From Ignavibacteria bacterium CG2_30_36_16 (GTDB lineage: Bacteria; Bacteroidota; Ignavibacteria; Ignavibacteriales; Ignavibacteriaceae), in NCBI GenBank assembly GCA_001873185.1, contig MNYQ01000017.1:1-60458 (forward strand): DNA of 60,458 nucleotides, read 5' to 3'. How positions within the stretch are numbered: position 1 is the stretch's first letter; every line of letters starts with the position of its first letter. This document shows, in pieces, positions 26,292-35,292 of the stretch. The translations under genes were made by a program, and so were the position numbers. The notes below the pieces were generated by a model. That model ran no database searches, had not been told where the DNA came from, and worked only from the letters and a program-made list of their open reading frames with translations.

Positions 26292-28091
26292 ATGAAAACA
26301 AAAATTACAGCGCTATTTACGCTGATATTAGCAGCGTTTATTAATTTAAATGCGCAATCTATTGGTACCGGTTCCGGCAGTTATACAATAGCTGCAAAAA
26401 GTGACGGAACAGTTTACACGTGGGGAGCTAACTATTTCGGACAGTTAGGCAATGGAAATACGGGAACAAGCAGCAATGTACCTGTTGCAGTAAATACAAG
26501 CGGAGTATTAAACGGTAAAACAATCACACAAGTTGCTGCCGGAAGAAGTTGTTCAATTGCATTAGCTTCTGACGGAACAGTTTACACTTGGGGAAATAAC
26601 GCTTTCGGACAGTTAGGCAATGGAAATTATACAGACAGCAATGTACCTGTTGCAGTAAATACAAGCGGAGTATTAAGCGGTAAAACAATCACACAAGTTG
26701 CTGCCGGAGAATCTCATTCAATAGCACTAGCTTCTGACGGAACAGTTTACACGTGGGGATATAACCTTGACGGACAGTTAGGCAATGGAAATTATACAGA
26801 CAGCAATGTACCTGTTGCAGTAATTACAAGCGGAGTTTTAAACGGTAAAACAATCACACAAGTTGCTGCCGTAGGAAACCATTCAATAGCATTAGCTTCT
26901 GACGGAACAGTTTACACGTGGGGATATAACCTTTACGGACAGTTAGGCAATGGAAATAATACAAACAGCAATGAACCTGTTGCAGTAGTTACAAGTGGAG
27001 TATTAAGCGGTAAAACAATCACACAAGTTGCTGGCGGAGAATATCATTCAATAGCACTAGCTTCTGACGGAACAGTTTACACTTGGGGAAATAACCTTGA
27101 CGGACAGTTAGGCAATGGAAATAATACAGACAGCAATGTACCTGTTGCAGTAAATACAAGTGGAGTTTTAAACGGTAAAACAATCACACAAGTTGCTGCC
27201 GGGAATATCCATTCAATCGCATTAGCTTCTGACGGAACAGTTTACACGTGGGGAGATGGCTCTAACGGACGGTTAGGCAATGGAAATAATATTTCCAGCA
27301 ATGTACCTGTTGCAGTAGTTACAAGCGGAGTATTAAGCGGTAAAACAATCACACAAGTTGCTGCCGGATATTCGCATTCAATCGCATTAGCTTCTGACGG
27401 AACAGTTTACACGTGGGGATATAACTCTGACGGACAGTTAGGCAATGGAAATAATACACACAGCAATGTACCTGTTGCAGTTGACCAGAGTAGTATGGGA
27501 CTTATACCGGTCGAATTAACTGCCTTTACAGCTGCATTGACAAGCTCAGCCACCGTAGAGTTGAACTGGCAAACAGCCACAGAGACTAACAACAGTGGAT
27601 TTGAAATTCAAAGAAGCCTCATCCCCTACCCCTTCTCCAAAGGCAACGGTGCTTTTCAATCAGTTGGCTTTGTTCCCGGATTTGGCACTACTACTGAACC
27701 AAAGAGCTACTCATTCACAGATAACAATTTGACAGGAGGCAAATATCAGTACAGACTAAAGCAAATTGATTTCGATGGCAGCTTTGCTTATTACTGGCTA
27801 AATGAAACCGTGGAAGTATCAACTCCGGTTGAATTTGCTTTGTTACAAAACTATCCAAATCCATTCAATCCGGTTGCAATTATAAATTATCAATTAGCAA
27901 AAAACAGTTTTGTGACTTTGAAAGTTTACGACATACTCGGCAATGAAGTGTCTGTATTAATAAATGCAGAACAACCGGCTGGCGTATATAAAACTGAATT
28001 TAACGGGAAGAATCTCGTAAGCGGTATCTACATTTATAAATTAACCGCCGGAAATTTTACAGCATCAAAGAAGATGATGATTTTAAAATAA
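26292..28091 (+). CDS. RCC1-repeat beta-propeller T9SS surface protein
   Basis: The 599-residue protein has a signal peptide ending near LNAQ. Seven RCC1-type repeats follow (SDGTVYTWG, GQLGNGN, SNVPVAV and TQVAAG recur every 55 residues), the right number for one closed seven-bladed propeller. A linker (PVELTAFTAALTSSATVELN, ATETNNSGFEIQRS) leads to a T9SS sorting domain (QNYPNPFNPVAIINYQL). The repeats are highly similar at the DNA level, which points to recent expansion or gene conversion. Bacterial RCC1 proteins are mostly uncharacterised surface or secreted proteins; binding to protein or glycan is possible but not shown. Similar 3' modules suggest it arose together with the 24103 gene. 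A terminator follows the stop. Confidence 0.85.
   Translation: MKTKITALFTLILAAFINLNAQSIGTGSGSYTIAAKSDGTVYTWGANYFGQLGNGNTGTSSNVPVAVNTSGVLNGKTITQVAAGRSCSIALASDGTVYTWGNNAFGQLGNGNYTDSNVPVAVNTSGVLSGKTITQVAAGESHSIALASDGTVYTWGYNLDGQLGNGNYTDSNVPVAVITSGVLNGKTITQVAAVGNHSIALASDGTVYTWGYNLYGQLGNGNNTNSNEPVAVVTSGVLSGKTITQVAGGEYHSIALASDGTVYTWGNNLDGQLGNGNNTDSNVPVAVNTSGVLNGKTITQVAAGNIHSIALASDGTVYTWGDGSNGRLGNGNNISSNVPVAVVTSGVLSGKTITQVAAGYSHSIALASDGTVYTWGYNSDGQLGNGNNTHSNVPVAVDQSSMGLIPVELTAFTAALTSSATVELNWQTATETNNSGFEIQRSLIPYPFSKGNGAFQSVGFVPGFGTTTEPKSYSFTDNNLTGGKYQYRLKQIDFDGSFAYYWLNETVEVSTPVEFALLQNYPNPFNPVAIINYQLAKNSFVTLKVYDILGNEVSVLINAEQPAGVYKTEFNGKNLVSGIYIYKLTAGNFTASKKMMILK
26403..27480 (+). repeat. Seven near-identical 165-bp tandem repeats encoding RCC1 blades
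   Basis: The phrase GACGGAACAGTTTACAC recurs at 26403, 26571, 26736, 26901, 27066, 27231 and 27396. The spacing is 168 bp once (one extra codon) and then exactly 165 bp five times. Most differences fall in two short windows per unit, the residues after YTWG and those after AAG, which in a propeller would be loops. Such an array is prone to copy-number change by recombination. Confidence 0.95.
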
Positions 28092-28112
28092 ACATATAAA
28101 CTTTAATTATTC

Positions 28113-28142
28113 AAACCCGGTTCATACGAGCCGGGTTTTTTA
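28113..28142 (+). terminator. Intrinsic terminator after the RCC1 gene
   Basis: An 8-bp stem AAACCCGG (28113-28120) / CCGGGTTT (28131-28138) with a 10-nt loop is followed by further T residues to 28141. It lies 22 bp after the stop of the RCC1 gene and faces the convergent purine permease gene, which it could also serve from the other strand. Confidence 0.85.
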
Positions 28143-28171
28143 TTCCAAAAAATGAGTTTTTTATAAAAGAA

Positions 28172-29491
28172 TTATAATACTAATGCAACGACTGCCAGCA
28201 CGTCAATAACTATCAGCATCCAGTTTACGTCTTCATGCTTACCTATAGCAATTTTTATAATTGTCCATGTAATAAAACTCCATATTATACCCTGAGTTAT
28301 TGAGGAAGTAAGTGGAATTAGTATCATCCCGAAGAGTGCCGGGATAGCATCGTCGTACTTATCCCAGTTAATCTTAAGAACCGGTTTCATCATAAAGACA
28401 CCAACGAGGATTAATGCCGGAGCGGTAGCGATAGCAGGAATCATGGAAAGTATAGGGGATAAAAACATGAATGGCAGAAATAATAAACCGGCAACAATGG
28501 CTGTTAATCCTGTTCTGCCCCCTTCTTCCACGCCGGTAGCCGATTCGATATAACTTGTGCCCGCGCTTGAACCGAACAAACCTGCTGTGAGAGTTGCAAA
28601 GGAATCGACAATTAGTGACTGTTTTATATTACGCGGTTCGCCGTTTTCATCTACTAAATCTGCTGCTTCTGCTACTCCAATAAATGTAGAAATAGAATCG
28701 AACATATCTGTGAATAGCATTGCAAATATCACCGGCACTAAACTTAATTTTAATGATTCTATTAAATCAAGTTTCAAGAACACGCTAAAATCGGGCATCG
28801 AAATCAAACCTTTCCAGGTTACAAGTGTCGATACACCGGAATTAATTGCTGATGCATCTCCGTAGATTCGTCCAATTGGAATTGCCAGCAAAGTTGTCGC
28901 TGTCACGCCAAGGATCAGCGCGCCTTTGATTTTTTTTACAACAAGAATTGCCGTTATCATTAGTCCTATTAAAAATGTAACCGTCATCACATCAAGCTCC
29001 CCGATGCCTAAGTAAGTTGCCGGATTTGCAATAATAAATTTTGATTTGACAAAACCGAGAAATGTAATGAATAATCCCAAACCTGCAGCTATTGCATATC
29101 TTATTTGCTTTGGAATAGCATCAACTATTAGTTTTCGTGCATTAAAAACAGAGAGGAGTAAAAAAAATACACCCGACCAAAAAACGGCGCCAAGCGCAAC
29201 TTCCCATTTAACGCCCATTTCCAAAACGACCGAGTATGTGAAGAATGCATTTATTCCCATCCCGGGCGCAAGCACAATCGGGTTGTTCGCATAAATGCCC
29301 ATCATAATGCTACTGAATGCGCACACAAGCACTGTTGCAGTTAGTACACCGCTAAACGACATCCCCGCATCTGCCAAGACAGCCGGGTTGACGATTATTA
29401 TGTACATGGTTGCAAGGAAAGTAGTAATCCCTGCAATAACTTCTGTTTTAAAATTGGTCCCGAACAATTCGAACTTAAAATACTTTTCCAT
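28172..29491 (-). CDS. NCS2-family (AzgA-type) purine permease
   Basis: The 439-residue inner-membrane protein has about 12-14 hydrophobic segments and the motifs of the AzgA/GhxP branch of NCS2 permeases. These are TFLATMYIIIVNPAVLADAG at the N-terminus, APGMGINAFFTYSVV in TM3, GLFGSSAGTSYIESATGVEE in the substrate-binding region, and FMMKPVLKINWDKYDDAIPA near the C-terminus. This branch imports adenine, guanine or hypoxanthine with protons. Length is normal. It is monocistronic, convergent with the RCC1 gene and followed upstream by a repeat-filled gap. I did not find a convincing purine riboswitch upstream. A functional tie to the XdhC gene 25 kb away is possible but only speculative. Confidence 0.92.
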   Translation of the reverse strand: MEKYFKFELFGTNFKTEVIAGITTFLATMYIIIVNPAVLADAGMSFSGVLTATVLVCAFSSIMMGIYANNPIVLAPGMGINAFFTYSVVLEMGVKWEVALGAVFWSGVFFLLLSVFNARKLIVDAIPKQIRYAIAAGLGLFITFLGFVKSKFIIANPATYLGIGELDVMTVTFLIGLMITAILVVKKIKGALILGVTATTLLAIPIGRIYGDASAINSGVSTLVTWKGLISMPDFSVFLKLDLIESLKLSLVPVIFAMLFTDMFDSISTFIGVAEAADLVDENGEPRNIKQSLIVDSFATLTAGLFGSSAGTSYIESATGVEEGGRTGLTAIVAGLLFLPFMFLSPILSMIPAIATAPALILVGVFMMKPVLKINWDKYDDAIPALFGMILIPLTSSITQGIIWSFITWTIIKIAIGKHEDVNWMLIVIDVLAVVALVL

Positions 29492-29614
29492 ATCGCGCCT
29501 GCTTTGTTTTAAATATTGCGTTGCCTTTTGCCAAACGATACTTTTATTTGCTAACTCACCTTACGCAATATGATAATCAAATTTTGTTGAGGCTGTCCCC
29601 AAAAGTTGAAAAAA

Positions 29615-29787
29615 GTCATTGCGAACGAGTCTTCGAGTGAAGCAATCTGATTCATTTGTTGAGATTGCTTCGTGCTGCTGCCCTACTAATGACCACTGTT
29701 TTGTCATTGCGAATGAGTCCTTGGATGAAGCAATCCCAAAGTATAATTTTGAGATTGCTTCGCTCCCAAAGCGTTGCTCGCAATGAC
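29615..29787. repeat. Tandem pair of GTCATTGCGA...GAAGCAATC intergenic repeats
   Basis: Two units start with GTCATTGCGAA at 29615 and 29703. Each contains GAGTC, TGAAGCAATC and, after a short spacer, the inverted GAGATTGCTTCG. The second unit closes with GCTCGCAATGAC (to 29787), the inverse of the opening, so the whole can fold into long hairpins. This kind of CATTGCGA / GAAGCAATC palindromic repeat is widespread between genes in many bacteria and commonly produces false proteins of the 'HCEQRFGSEAIS' type, exactly as the 80-codon minus-strand frame here does. It occupies much of the 29492-29996 gap. Confidence 0.8.
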
Positions 29788-29805
29788 TTTTCTCTTGTGT
29801 CATTG

Positions 29806-29866
29806 TCCGTTAGCTAACGGATAAAAATTATTTAATTTATCGATTCCGAAAGCTATCGGAATCGAT
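29806..29866. repeat. Two adjacent perfect inverted repeats
   Basis: TCCGTTAGCTAACGGA at 29806-29821 is a perfect 16-bp palindrome. Seventeen bp on, ATCGATTCCG (29839-29848) and CGGAATCGAT (29857-29866) form a perfect 10-bp stem with an 8-nt loop. They lie between the purine permease and the lipoprotein gene, which diverge, so neither is needed as a terminator of those genes. The first palindrome has relatives at 47418, 51729 and 59742-59876. Confidence 0.7.
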
Positions 29867-29996
29867 TTACATCCGATTAACTGTTACTTGCGCAAGGTGA
29901 GTTACTAACAACAGTATTTCGTCATTTTAGTCTTTAAAAATATACAGTGACTTATAAAACAAAATATCATATCTTTAATTTAAAATTATTATTAAT

Positions 29997-30401
29997 ATGA
30001 TGAAAATAAAATATCCGCTGGCAATAATATCTTTAGTCCTATTTTTCTCATCCTGCTCGGTGCAAAAAGTGGTTCCAAATGAAAACGAACTTAAATCAAA
30101 ATTTGGGAATAAAACTTTTTATTGGAATTATGACACAACTTTTCTTCTTATTGTTGATAAAACGGATACAACTAATTACAATTATTTAGCGCCTCTTGAT
30201 TTTCTTGTATATTCTCTAAAAACAGATTCTGTAACATATAAGCAATTCCTCCCCGGAGGCGCTGTTGGCTGGTTTGGTGACTACACACTGAAGATCGAAA
30301 TACAACCCGGAAATATTACCGGAGATGAAACTGAAAACGATTTTACTTTTTATTATGACGTAAAAAGAAACAAAAAAATTATTAACACACCAGGAGAATA
30401 A
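29997..30401 (+). CDS. Small lipoprotein of unknown function
   Basis: The 134-residue protein has a lipoprotein signal with lipobox LFFSSC (Cys near residue 20), so it should be lipid-anchored in the envelope. The mature part is short and beta-rich with no family I recognise (KFGNKTFYWNYDTTFLLIVD, TYKQFLPGGAVGWFGDYTLK). Its stop codon is one base from the start of the 1179-residue T9SS propeller protein, and that start's ribosome-binding site lies inside this gene. The two are therefore translationally coupled and probably act together, perhaps with the lipoprotein assisting the surface protein. This is inference from position only. Confidence 0.75.
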   Translation: MMKIKYPLAIISLVLFFSSCSVQKVVPNENELKSKFGNKTFYWNYDTTFLLIVDKTDTTNYNYLAPLDFLVYSLKTDSVTYKQFLPGGAVGWFGDYTLKIEIQPGNITGDETENDFTFYYDVKRNKKIINTPGE

Positions 30402-30402
30402 T

Positions 30403-33400
30403 TTGAAAAAGTTCATAATATTTTTTATAGGATTATACGCTGCTGTAAATCTTTTCTTTCTATTCAATCATATAGAAAGAAGCGGCGGAATTGAAAACGA
30501 AATATTAAAGTCACAATGGCGAACAGAATACATTGAGTTGAATAATAGACTTAAACATTTTTCAACCAACTCCTCCGAAGCCTTAAAAATTACAGAACGT
30601 TTAGAAAAAATTAACCGAAAAGTAAAAGGTGAAGTAAAACAGGAAAAACCTGATGAGTTTGTTCGTATTCTGCATGAGATGAAAATTCCTTACGGAGAAA
30701 CTGAGCCTCAATACGAACTCGATTACAAAATTAGAGAGACGGAAAAAGCCTTCAAGCAAAAGCGTCTGAATAAAAATGGTTCTTTAAATTTGAACTGGAT
30801 TGAGAGAGGTCCCGGTAACGTTGCCGGCAGAGCACGTGGATTGATAATTGATCCTGATGATATAACAGGCAATACATGGTTTGTTGGAAGCGTAGGCGGC
30901 GGAATTTGGAAAACGACAGATGCTGGTATTAACTGGCGGAATTTAACTCCTAATCTTCCAAACTTGGCTGTTTCAACTATTGCAATGTCTAAATCGAATA
31001 CTAATATAATCTATGCCGGCACGGGCGAAAGTATGTTCAGCGTTGATGTTATTAATGGCGATGGCATACTTAAATCTACAGATAAAGGTGAAACGTGGCT
31101 GCCTCTTGAAAGTACTGTGGGGAGTTTAGATTTTAATAACATAGCCAGAATTATCGTTGACCCGCTTGATTCTGATGTAGTTATAGCGGCAACCACCTCC
31201 GGAAGATATAGATTAAATTTTGCCAACAGATCAGGAATATTTAAATCAATAGATGGCGGAGTGAGCTGGTATCAAGTTTATAATGAAACTGAGATGGGCA
31301 TCGGAAACAGAATAAAAAAAATACTTCACATTATTAACACACCCGGAAATTTTAATCTTCTTTATGCGGGCATTGATGAAAAAGGTGTGTTAAAATCCAC
31401 CGATGCAGGCGAAACTTGGTTTATGTCCTCGAACGGAATTACAGATGTTTCAGGCAGATTTGAACTTGCAATTTCTCCTTTAAATCCTTCCAAAATATTC
31501 GCAGCAGCAGAAGGAAATCCTACGTCAAATTTATTTGTTTCAATTGATGCTGGCGCTTCGTGGGTTAAGACGGTTGAAAATGGTTCGGAACCTGATTGGC
31601 TTTCCTCACAGGGATGGTACGACAATACAATTACAGTTCATCCATTAAATGACAAAATTGTTTATGTGGGCGGTGTTACTATTTACAAAATAGAACTGCT
31701 TGCTAACAATCAGAGAACTACTACGCATCTTTCCACAGGACCAGTGCATGTTGATCATCATAACTTAATGATAATAAATGATGCGAATGGATCTTTTCGG
31801 ATATTAAATGCGAACGACGGCGGCATCGGTGTTTCGCAGCTTGAAGATCAAAACTGGAGTAAGCCAACACTCGGTATGAATACTTCACAGTTTTATGGAG
31901 TTGATAAAATGCCCGGCGGAAGCGCTTACGTTGGCGGTATGCAGGATAATGGCACCTGGCGTTCGCCGGAAAACACAAGCGCTGCTTCACTCTGGTTTTA
32001 TCAAATAGGCGGCGATGGATATGAAACATCATGGCATTTTGACGATCCGCTGAAAATAATAGGCGGCTCTCAGTACAATGGTTTTAGGAGATCATTGAAC
32101 GGCGGACAGAGTTATTCGAACGCAACATCCGGCTTGTCCGACGTCGGCTCCGGAAAAGCGCCGTTCATTTCTAAAATAGGTAAAACAAATATGGAGCCCG
32201 ATCTTCTTTTTGCTGTGGGTAAACAAGGTGTGTGGAAATCAACAAACTTTGGAGGGAACTGGAGTTTAACTTCAATACCATCTTCAACCTGGGGATCGGT
32301 TAGTTCATTCCACGATATAAAAGTATCGCGCGCAAATCCTAATATAGTTTGGGCTGGCGCAAGAATGGACGGCAGCGGTAAAATCCATGTAAGCGCTGAC
32401 AAAGGCGCATCATTCACTGCCGCCCCGGTTTACAACGTTACAACTATGGGAGGTATATCAGGATTATCAACGCATCCTGTTGATGACTCTACTGCTTATG
32501 TTTTATTTTCTTTTGCGCATAAACCAAAAATTTTACGGACTGCTGATCTCGGACAAACCTGGAAGGACTTAAGCGGATTTGGAAATGGCGATGTAAGTAT
32601 AAACGGTTTTCCGGATGTTGCGGTTTATGATCTTTTAGTATTTCCACACACGCCGGATACAATTTGGGCAGGCACTGAAATAGGTTTATTCGAATCCACC
32701 GATAACGGAACAACATGGCATCCCGCTGACAACGGATTGCCCAACGTTTGCATCTGGGCTATGACGCACGTTGAAGATGAAATTGTTATTGCCACACACG
32801 GAAGAGGGATCTGGTCTGTGAACATTCCCGGCATGAGCAATGTAGGAACTTACAAACCTTTAATTAAAAAACTTTACCAAAGCATAAACGGCTCCCTTTT
32901 GATAAATATTAATTTAAGATCAATTTACGATTCATCGATAGTTAAAATTAATGGAAGTAATTATCAAACTTTAGCAGGTAATAATCAATCTCTAAAAGAC
33001 ACGACTATTCATTATCCTGTAACCGCAAGCGGAAATATCACCGCACAAGTTGTGTCCTATAAAAACGGAAACGAATATGCTTCGGTAGTTAAATCAATTT
33101 CAGTTACCCCATTAGCCGCAGCGCAAAATTCTTATTCTTCAAGTTTTAATGCTGCAACAAACGATTTTGTCGGCGCCGGATTTCAAATTAAAAGCTATGC
33201 AAATTTTAGTTCGCCGGCTATACATACTGCACACCCGTATAATGATGATTTAAATATCACTTACACTTTAACTATCCCAATTATTGTTAAATCATCAAAC
33301 GCTTATTTAAGATATGACGAAGTTGCTTTAATAGAACCCGGCATGCCCGGCTCTGTTTTTGGTGATGATAATTTTTGGGATTATGTAGTGGTTGAAGGAA

Positions 33401-33942
33401 CAAAAGACGGTATCAATTGGATTCCTTTAAAGGACGGTTATGACTGCCGATTGTACGATGAATGGGAAACTGCATATAATTTAAATCTGAGCGGCACAGA
33501 AGCGTTGATCAGAAAAAATTCAGTTGATCTCCTTTCTACTTTCCATTCCGGAGATGTGATAATGATTCGATTCAGATTATATGCCGATTCGTACACAACC
33601 GGCTGGGGCTGGATGATTGATAATCTTGAAATTCAAGAAATTATAAATAGTGTTTTTAATTCATCAATTCCTTCCGCATTTTCTTTGAAACAAAATTATC
33701 CTAATCCGTTCAACCCATCCACTTCCATAGAATTTTCTGTTCCGAATGAAGAACGCGTTACTATAACTTTGTACGACATACTTGGAAAACAAGTAGCCGT
33801 GCTTGTAGATGAACAAAAAAGAGGCGGCAGCTACAAAATTAATCTTAACACAGCATCGTTAAATCTTGCAAGCGGAACTTATTTATACAAAATGAAAGCC
33901 GGAGGATTTACGGAAGTGCGCAAGTTGATCCTATTAAAATAA
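30403..33942 (+). CDS. Sortilin/BNR-type multi-propeller T9SS surface protein, TTG start
   Basis: The 1179-residue protein begins with TTG at 30403, supported by AGGAG 6 nt upstream and by the signal-anchor-like MKKFIIFFIGLYAAVNLFFL. Residues about 125-800 form VPS10/sortilin-like propellers with many Asp-boxes: KTTDAGINWRNLTPNLP, KSTDKGETWLPLES, SIDGGVSWYQVY, STDAGETWFMSSNG and STDNGTTWHPADNGLP. A beta-sandwich domain (about 900-1090) precedes the T9SS sorting domain (LKQNYPNPFNPSTSIEFSVP). The gene follows the small lipoprotein with a one-base gap. In this phylum such proteins include xyloglucanase-like GH74 relatives and adhesins. The two catalytic Asp of GH74 cannot be identified by eye, so no activity is assigned. 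Confidence 0.75.
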   Translation: MKKFIIFFIGLYAAVNLFFLFNHIERSGGIENEILKSQWRTEYIELNNRLKHFSTNSSEALKITERLEKINRKVKGEVKQEKPDEFVRILHEMKIPYGETEPQYELDYKIRETEKAFKQKRLNKNGSLNLNWIERGPGNVAGRARGLIIDPDDITGNTWFVGSVGGGIWKTTDAGINWRNLTPNLPNLAVSTIAMSKSNTNIIYAGTGESMFSVDVINGDGILKSTDKGETWLPLESTVGSLDFNNIARIIVDPLDSDVVIAATTSGRYRLNFANRSGIFKSIDGGVSWYQVYNETEMGIGNRIKKILHIINTPGNFNLLYAGIDEKGVLKSTDAGETWFMSSNGITDVSGRFELAISPLNPSKIFAAAEGNPTSNLFVSIDAGASWVKTVENGSEPDWLSSQGWYDNTITVHPLNDKIVYVGGVTIYKIELLANNQRTTTHLSTGPVHVDHHNLMIINDANGSFRILNANDGGIGVSQLEDQNWSKPTLGMNTSQFYGVDKMPGGSAYVGGMQDNGTWRSPENTSAASLWFYQIGGDGYETSWHFDDPLKIIGGSQYNGFRRSLNGGQSYSNATSGLSDVGSGKAPFISKIGKTNMEPDLLFAVGKQGVWKSTNFGGNWSLTSIPSSTWGSVSSFHDIKVSRANPNIVWAGARMDGSGKIHVSADKGASFTAAPVYNVTTMGGISGLSTHPVDDSTAYVLFSFAHKPKILRTADLGQTWKDLSGFGNGDVSINGFPDVAVYDLLVFPHTPDTIWAGTEIGLFESTDNGTTWHPADNGLPNVCIWAMTHVEDEIVIATHGRGIWSVNIPGMSNVGTYKPLIKKLYQSINGSLLININLRSIYDSSIVKINGSNYQTLAGNNQSLKDTTIHYPVTASGNITAQVVSYKNGNEYASVVKSISVTPLAAAQNSYSSSFNAATNDFVGAGFQIKSYANFSSPAIHTAHPYNDDLNITYTLTIPIIVKSSNAYLRYDEVALIEPGMPGSVFGDDNFWDYVVVEGTKDGINWIPLKDGYDCRLYDEWETAYNLNLSGTEALIRKNSVDLLSTFHSGDVIMIRFRLYADSYTTGWGWMIDNLEIQEIINSVFNSSIPSAFSLKQNYPNPFNPSTSIEFSVPNEERVTITLYDILGKQVAVLVDEQKRGGSYKINLNTASLNLASGTYLYKMKAGGFTEVRKLILLK

Positions 33943-33953
33943 AAATTATCTTT

Positions 33954-33981
33954 GTAGGGTCATGTTTTTGCATGTCTCTAC
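33954..33981 (+). terminator. Imperfect hairpin after the propeller gene
   Basis: GTAGGGTCATG (33954-33964) can pair with CATGTCTCTAC (33971-33981) at 9 of 11 positions around a TTTTTG loop. It begins 12 bp after the stop of the 30403 gene and is followed by TTTAAC, so it is a plausible weak terminator or a remnant of a REP-like GTAGGG hairpin repeat. The rest of the 33982-34346 gap shows only AT-rich DNA and a repeated CTGAATTC. Confidence 0.5.
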
Positions 33982-34346
33982 TTTAACATCTGTTTAAGAG
34001 TGAACTTATTATTATTGCCTGGTAGAAAATCGTTCAATTGTTTTCAATTGTCACTTTAAAAGGATTTAACAAAGTAGTTAATAGAGAATTTGTTTTATTG
34101 ATTTAGAAAACCTACAGAATGGATTAAGACTATAGGATTTTTTCGCGCTTTAGTTTCATTACACTAAAACGTCATTTATGTAACATATATATTTTGCAAG
34201 GTGTTATTCATTTTAAGACAAAACGAATACATTCTTTTTATAATGATATATGAGAAAAGAGGGATTTCTTTATTGATGATGAAAACTGAATTCTTATCTA
34301 ATAGCCTGATAGTTATTCTGAATTCATCTTCTCACTTTTAACCCCT

Positions 34347-34354
34347 ATCTTTGG
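34347..34354 (+). promoter_or_regulatory. Bacteroidota-type -7 element upstream of the defence-like operon
   Basis: TATCTTTG matches the Bacteroidota -7 consensus TAnnTTTG and lies 72 bp upstream of the DUF4007 start codon. I do not see a clean TTG-type -33 box at the right distance, so this is only a candidate. Transcription would run into the five-gene plus-strand operon. Confidence 0.4.
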
Positions 34355-34426
34355 AGCACAAAAGATAAGAAGAATCTATCTCGTATATTTATTTTAACTT
34401 TAAGTGTTTAATATATTTGGTTAATA

Positions 34427-35287
34427 ATGCGACAAAAATTAAATTTCGCCGGACATGAGTCCTTTCATTGCCGTTCTCTATGGTTAAAAAAGGGATATGA
34501 TTTTATCTCATCAAATCATAGATTTTCCGACCCTTCTGCTGTTGTTGATTTAGGGGTTGGGAAAAACATGGTATCGTCTATCAATTATTGGATGAGTTCC
34601 TTTGGTTTAGCAACGAAAGAAAATAGATTTTCCGAATTGGCTGATTTTATAATGGGGGCGGATGGCGTTGACCCCTATCTTGAAGATAATGCATCACTCT
34701 GGTTATTGCATTACCATTTGGTTGCAGAAAACCTTGCCTCAATTTATTCAATATTTTTTAACGAGTTTAGAAAACACCAAATAGAATTTAATAAGTCGCA
34801 ACTTGGAAGTTTTATAAAAGGGAAATGTGAAGGAACTAATACAACCTTTAATGATAATACTATTAAAAGGGATATTGCCGTCTTTCTTAGGACATATATA
34901 AAACCAATTCAATCAACGAAAAATTTAGAAGATATTTATACCGGTTTGTTTATTGATTTAAATATTATTGAAGTAATTAAAAAATTTGACACAGATGAGA
35001 TAGACTGGTACAGAATTGTAAATAAAGATAGAGATGAATTGCCGATTGAAGTTATTCTTTATTCCATTCTAAATAATGAAAATTACACTCAATCAATTTC
35101 CTTTGAGGAATTGTTGGCTGGTTACAATAGTCCGGGAAATATATTTGCAATAAGTCCCAACGGTTTGTTAGAAAAGATCGCGGAGATGACAAATAAATAT
35201 AAAGATATCACTTTTAACGATGACGCCGGAATTAGAGAATTACAGTTTAAGAAAAGAATTAACAAGTATTTTAGTATTGCGGCTTAA
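34427..35287 (+). CDS. DUF4007-family protein, first gene of a defence-like operon
   Basis: The 286-residue protein matches the DUF4007 pattern: FAGHESFHCRSLWLKKGYDF at residues 7-26, then AVVDLGVGKNMVSSINYWMS and GLATKENRFSELADF. The family has no established biochemical function but is found again and again in phage-defence islands, including ones with DNA-modification genes; the GHESF...R...LKKGYD segment resembles a DNA-binding region. It is the first gene of five on the plus strand with 5-bp spacing to the HNH gene. No signal peptide or membrane segment is present, so it is cytoplasmic. A role in sensing or targeting DNA is inferred from its company. The family call is from memory of the motif, not from a search. 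Confidence 0.7.
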   Translation: MRQKLNFAGHESFHCRSLWLKKGYDFISSNHRFSDPSAVVDLGVGKNMVSSINYWMSSFGLATKENRFSELADFIMGADGVDPYLEDNASLWLLHYHLVAENLASIYSIFFNEFRKHQIEFNKSQLGSFIKGKCEGTNTTFNDNTIKRDIAVFLRTYIKPIQSTKNLEDIYTGLFIDLNIIEVIKKFDTDEIDWYRIVNKDRDELPIEVILYSILNNENYTQSISFEELLAGYNSPGNIFAISPNGLLEKIAEMTNKYKDITFNDDAGIRELQFKKRINKYFSIAA

Positions 35288-35292
35288 CAATT

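Noticed and set aside
26403-27480. CRISPR array
   Set aside because: The regular repeats are in-frame RCC1 protein repeats of 165 bp without unique spacers, and no cas gene is nearby.
29492-29614. Purine riboswitch upstream of the permease
   Set aside because: I looked for the three-way-junction loop pairs of purine riboswitches and saw none in the leader.
29561-29803. 80-codon minus-strand open frame
   Set aside because: It is a read-through of the palindromic CATTGCGA/GAAGCAATC repeat; its translation (HCEQRFGSEAIS) is the typical artefact of this repeat and it has no domain.
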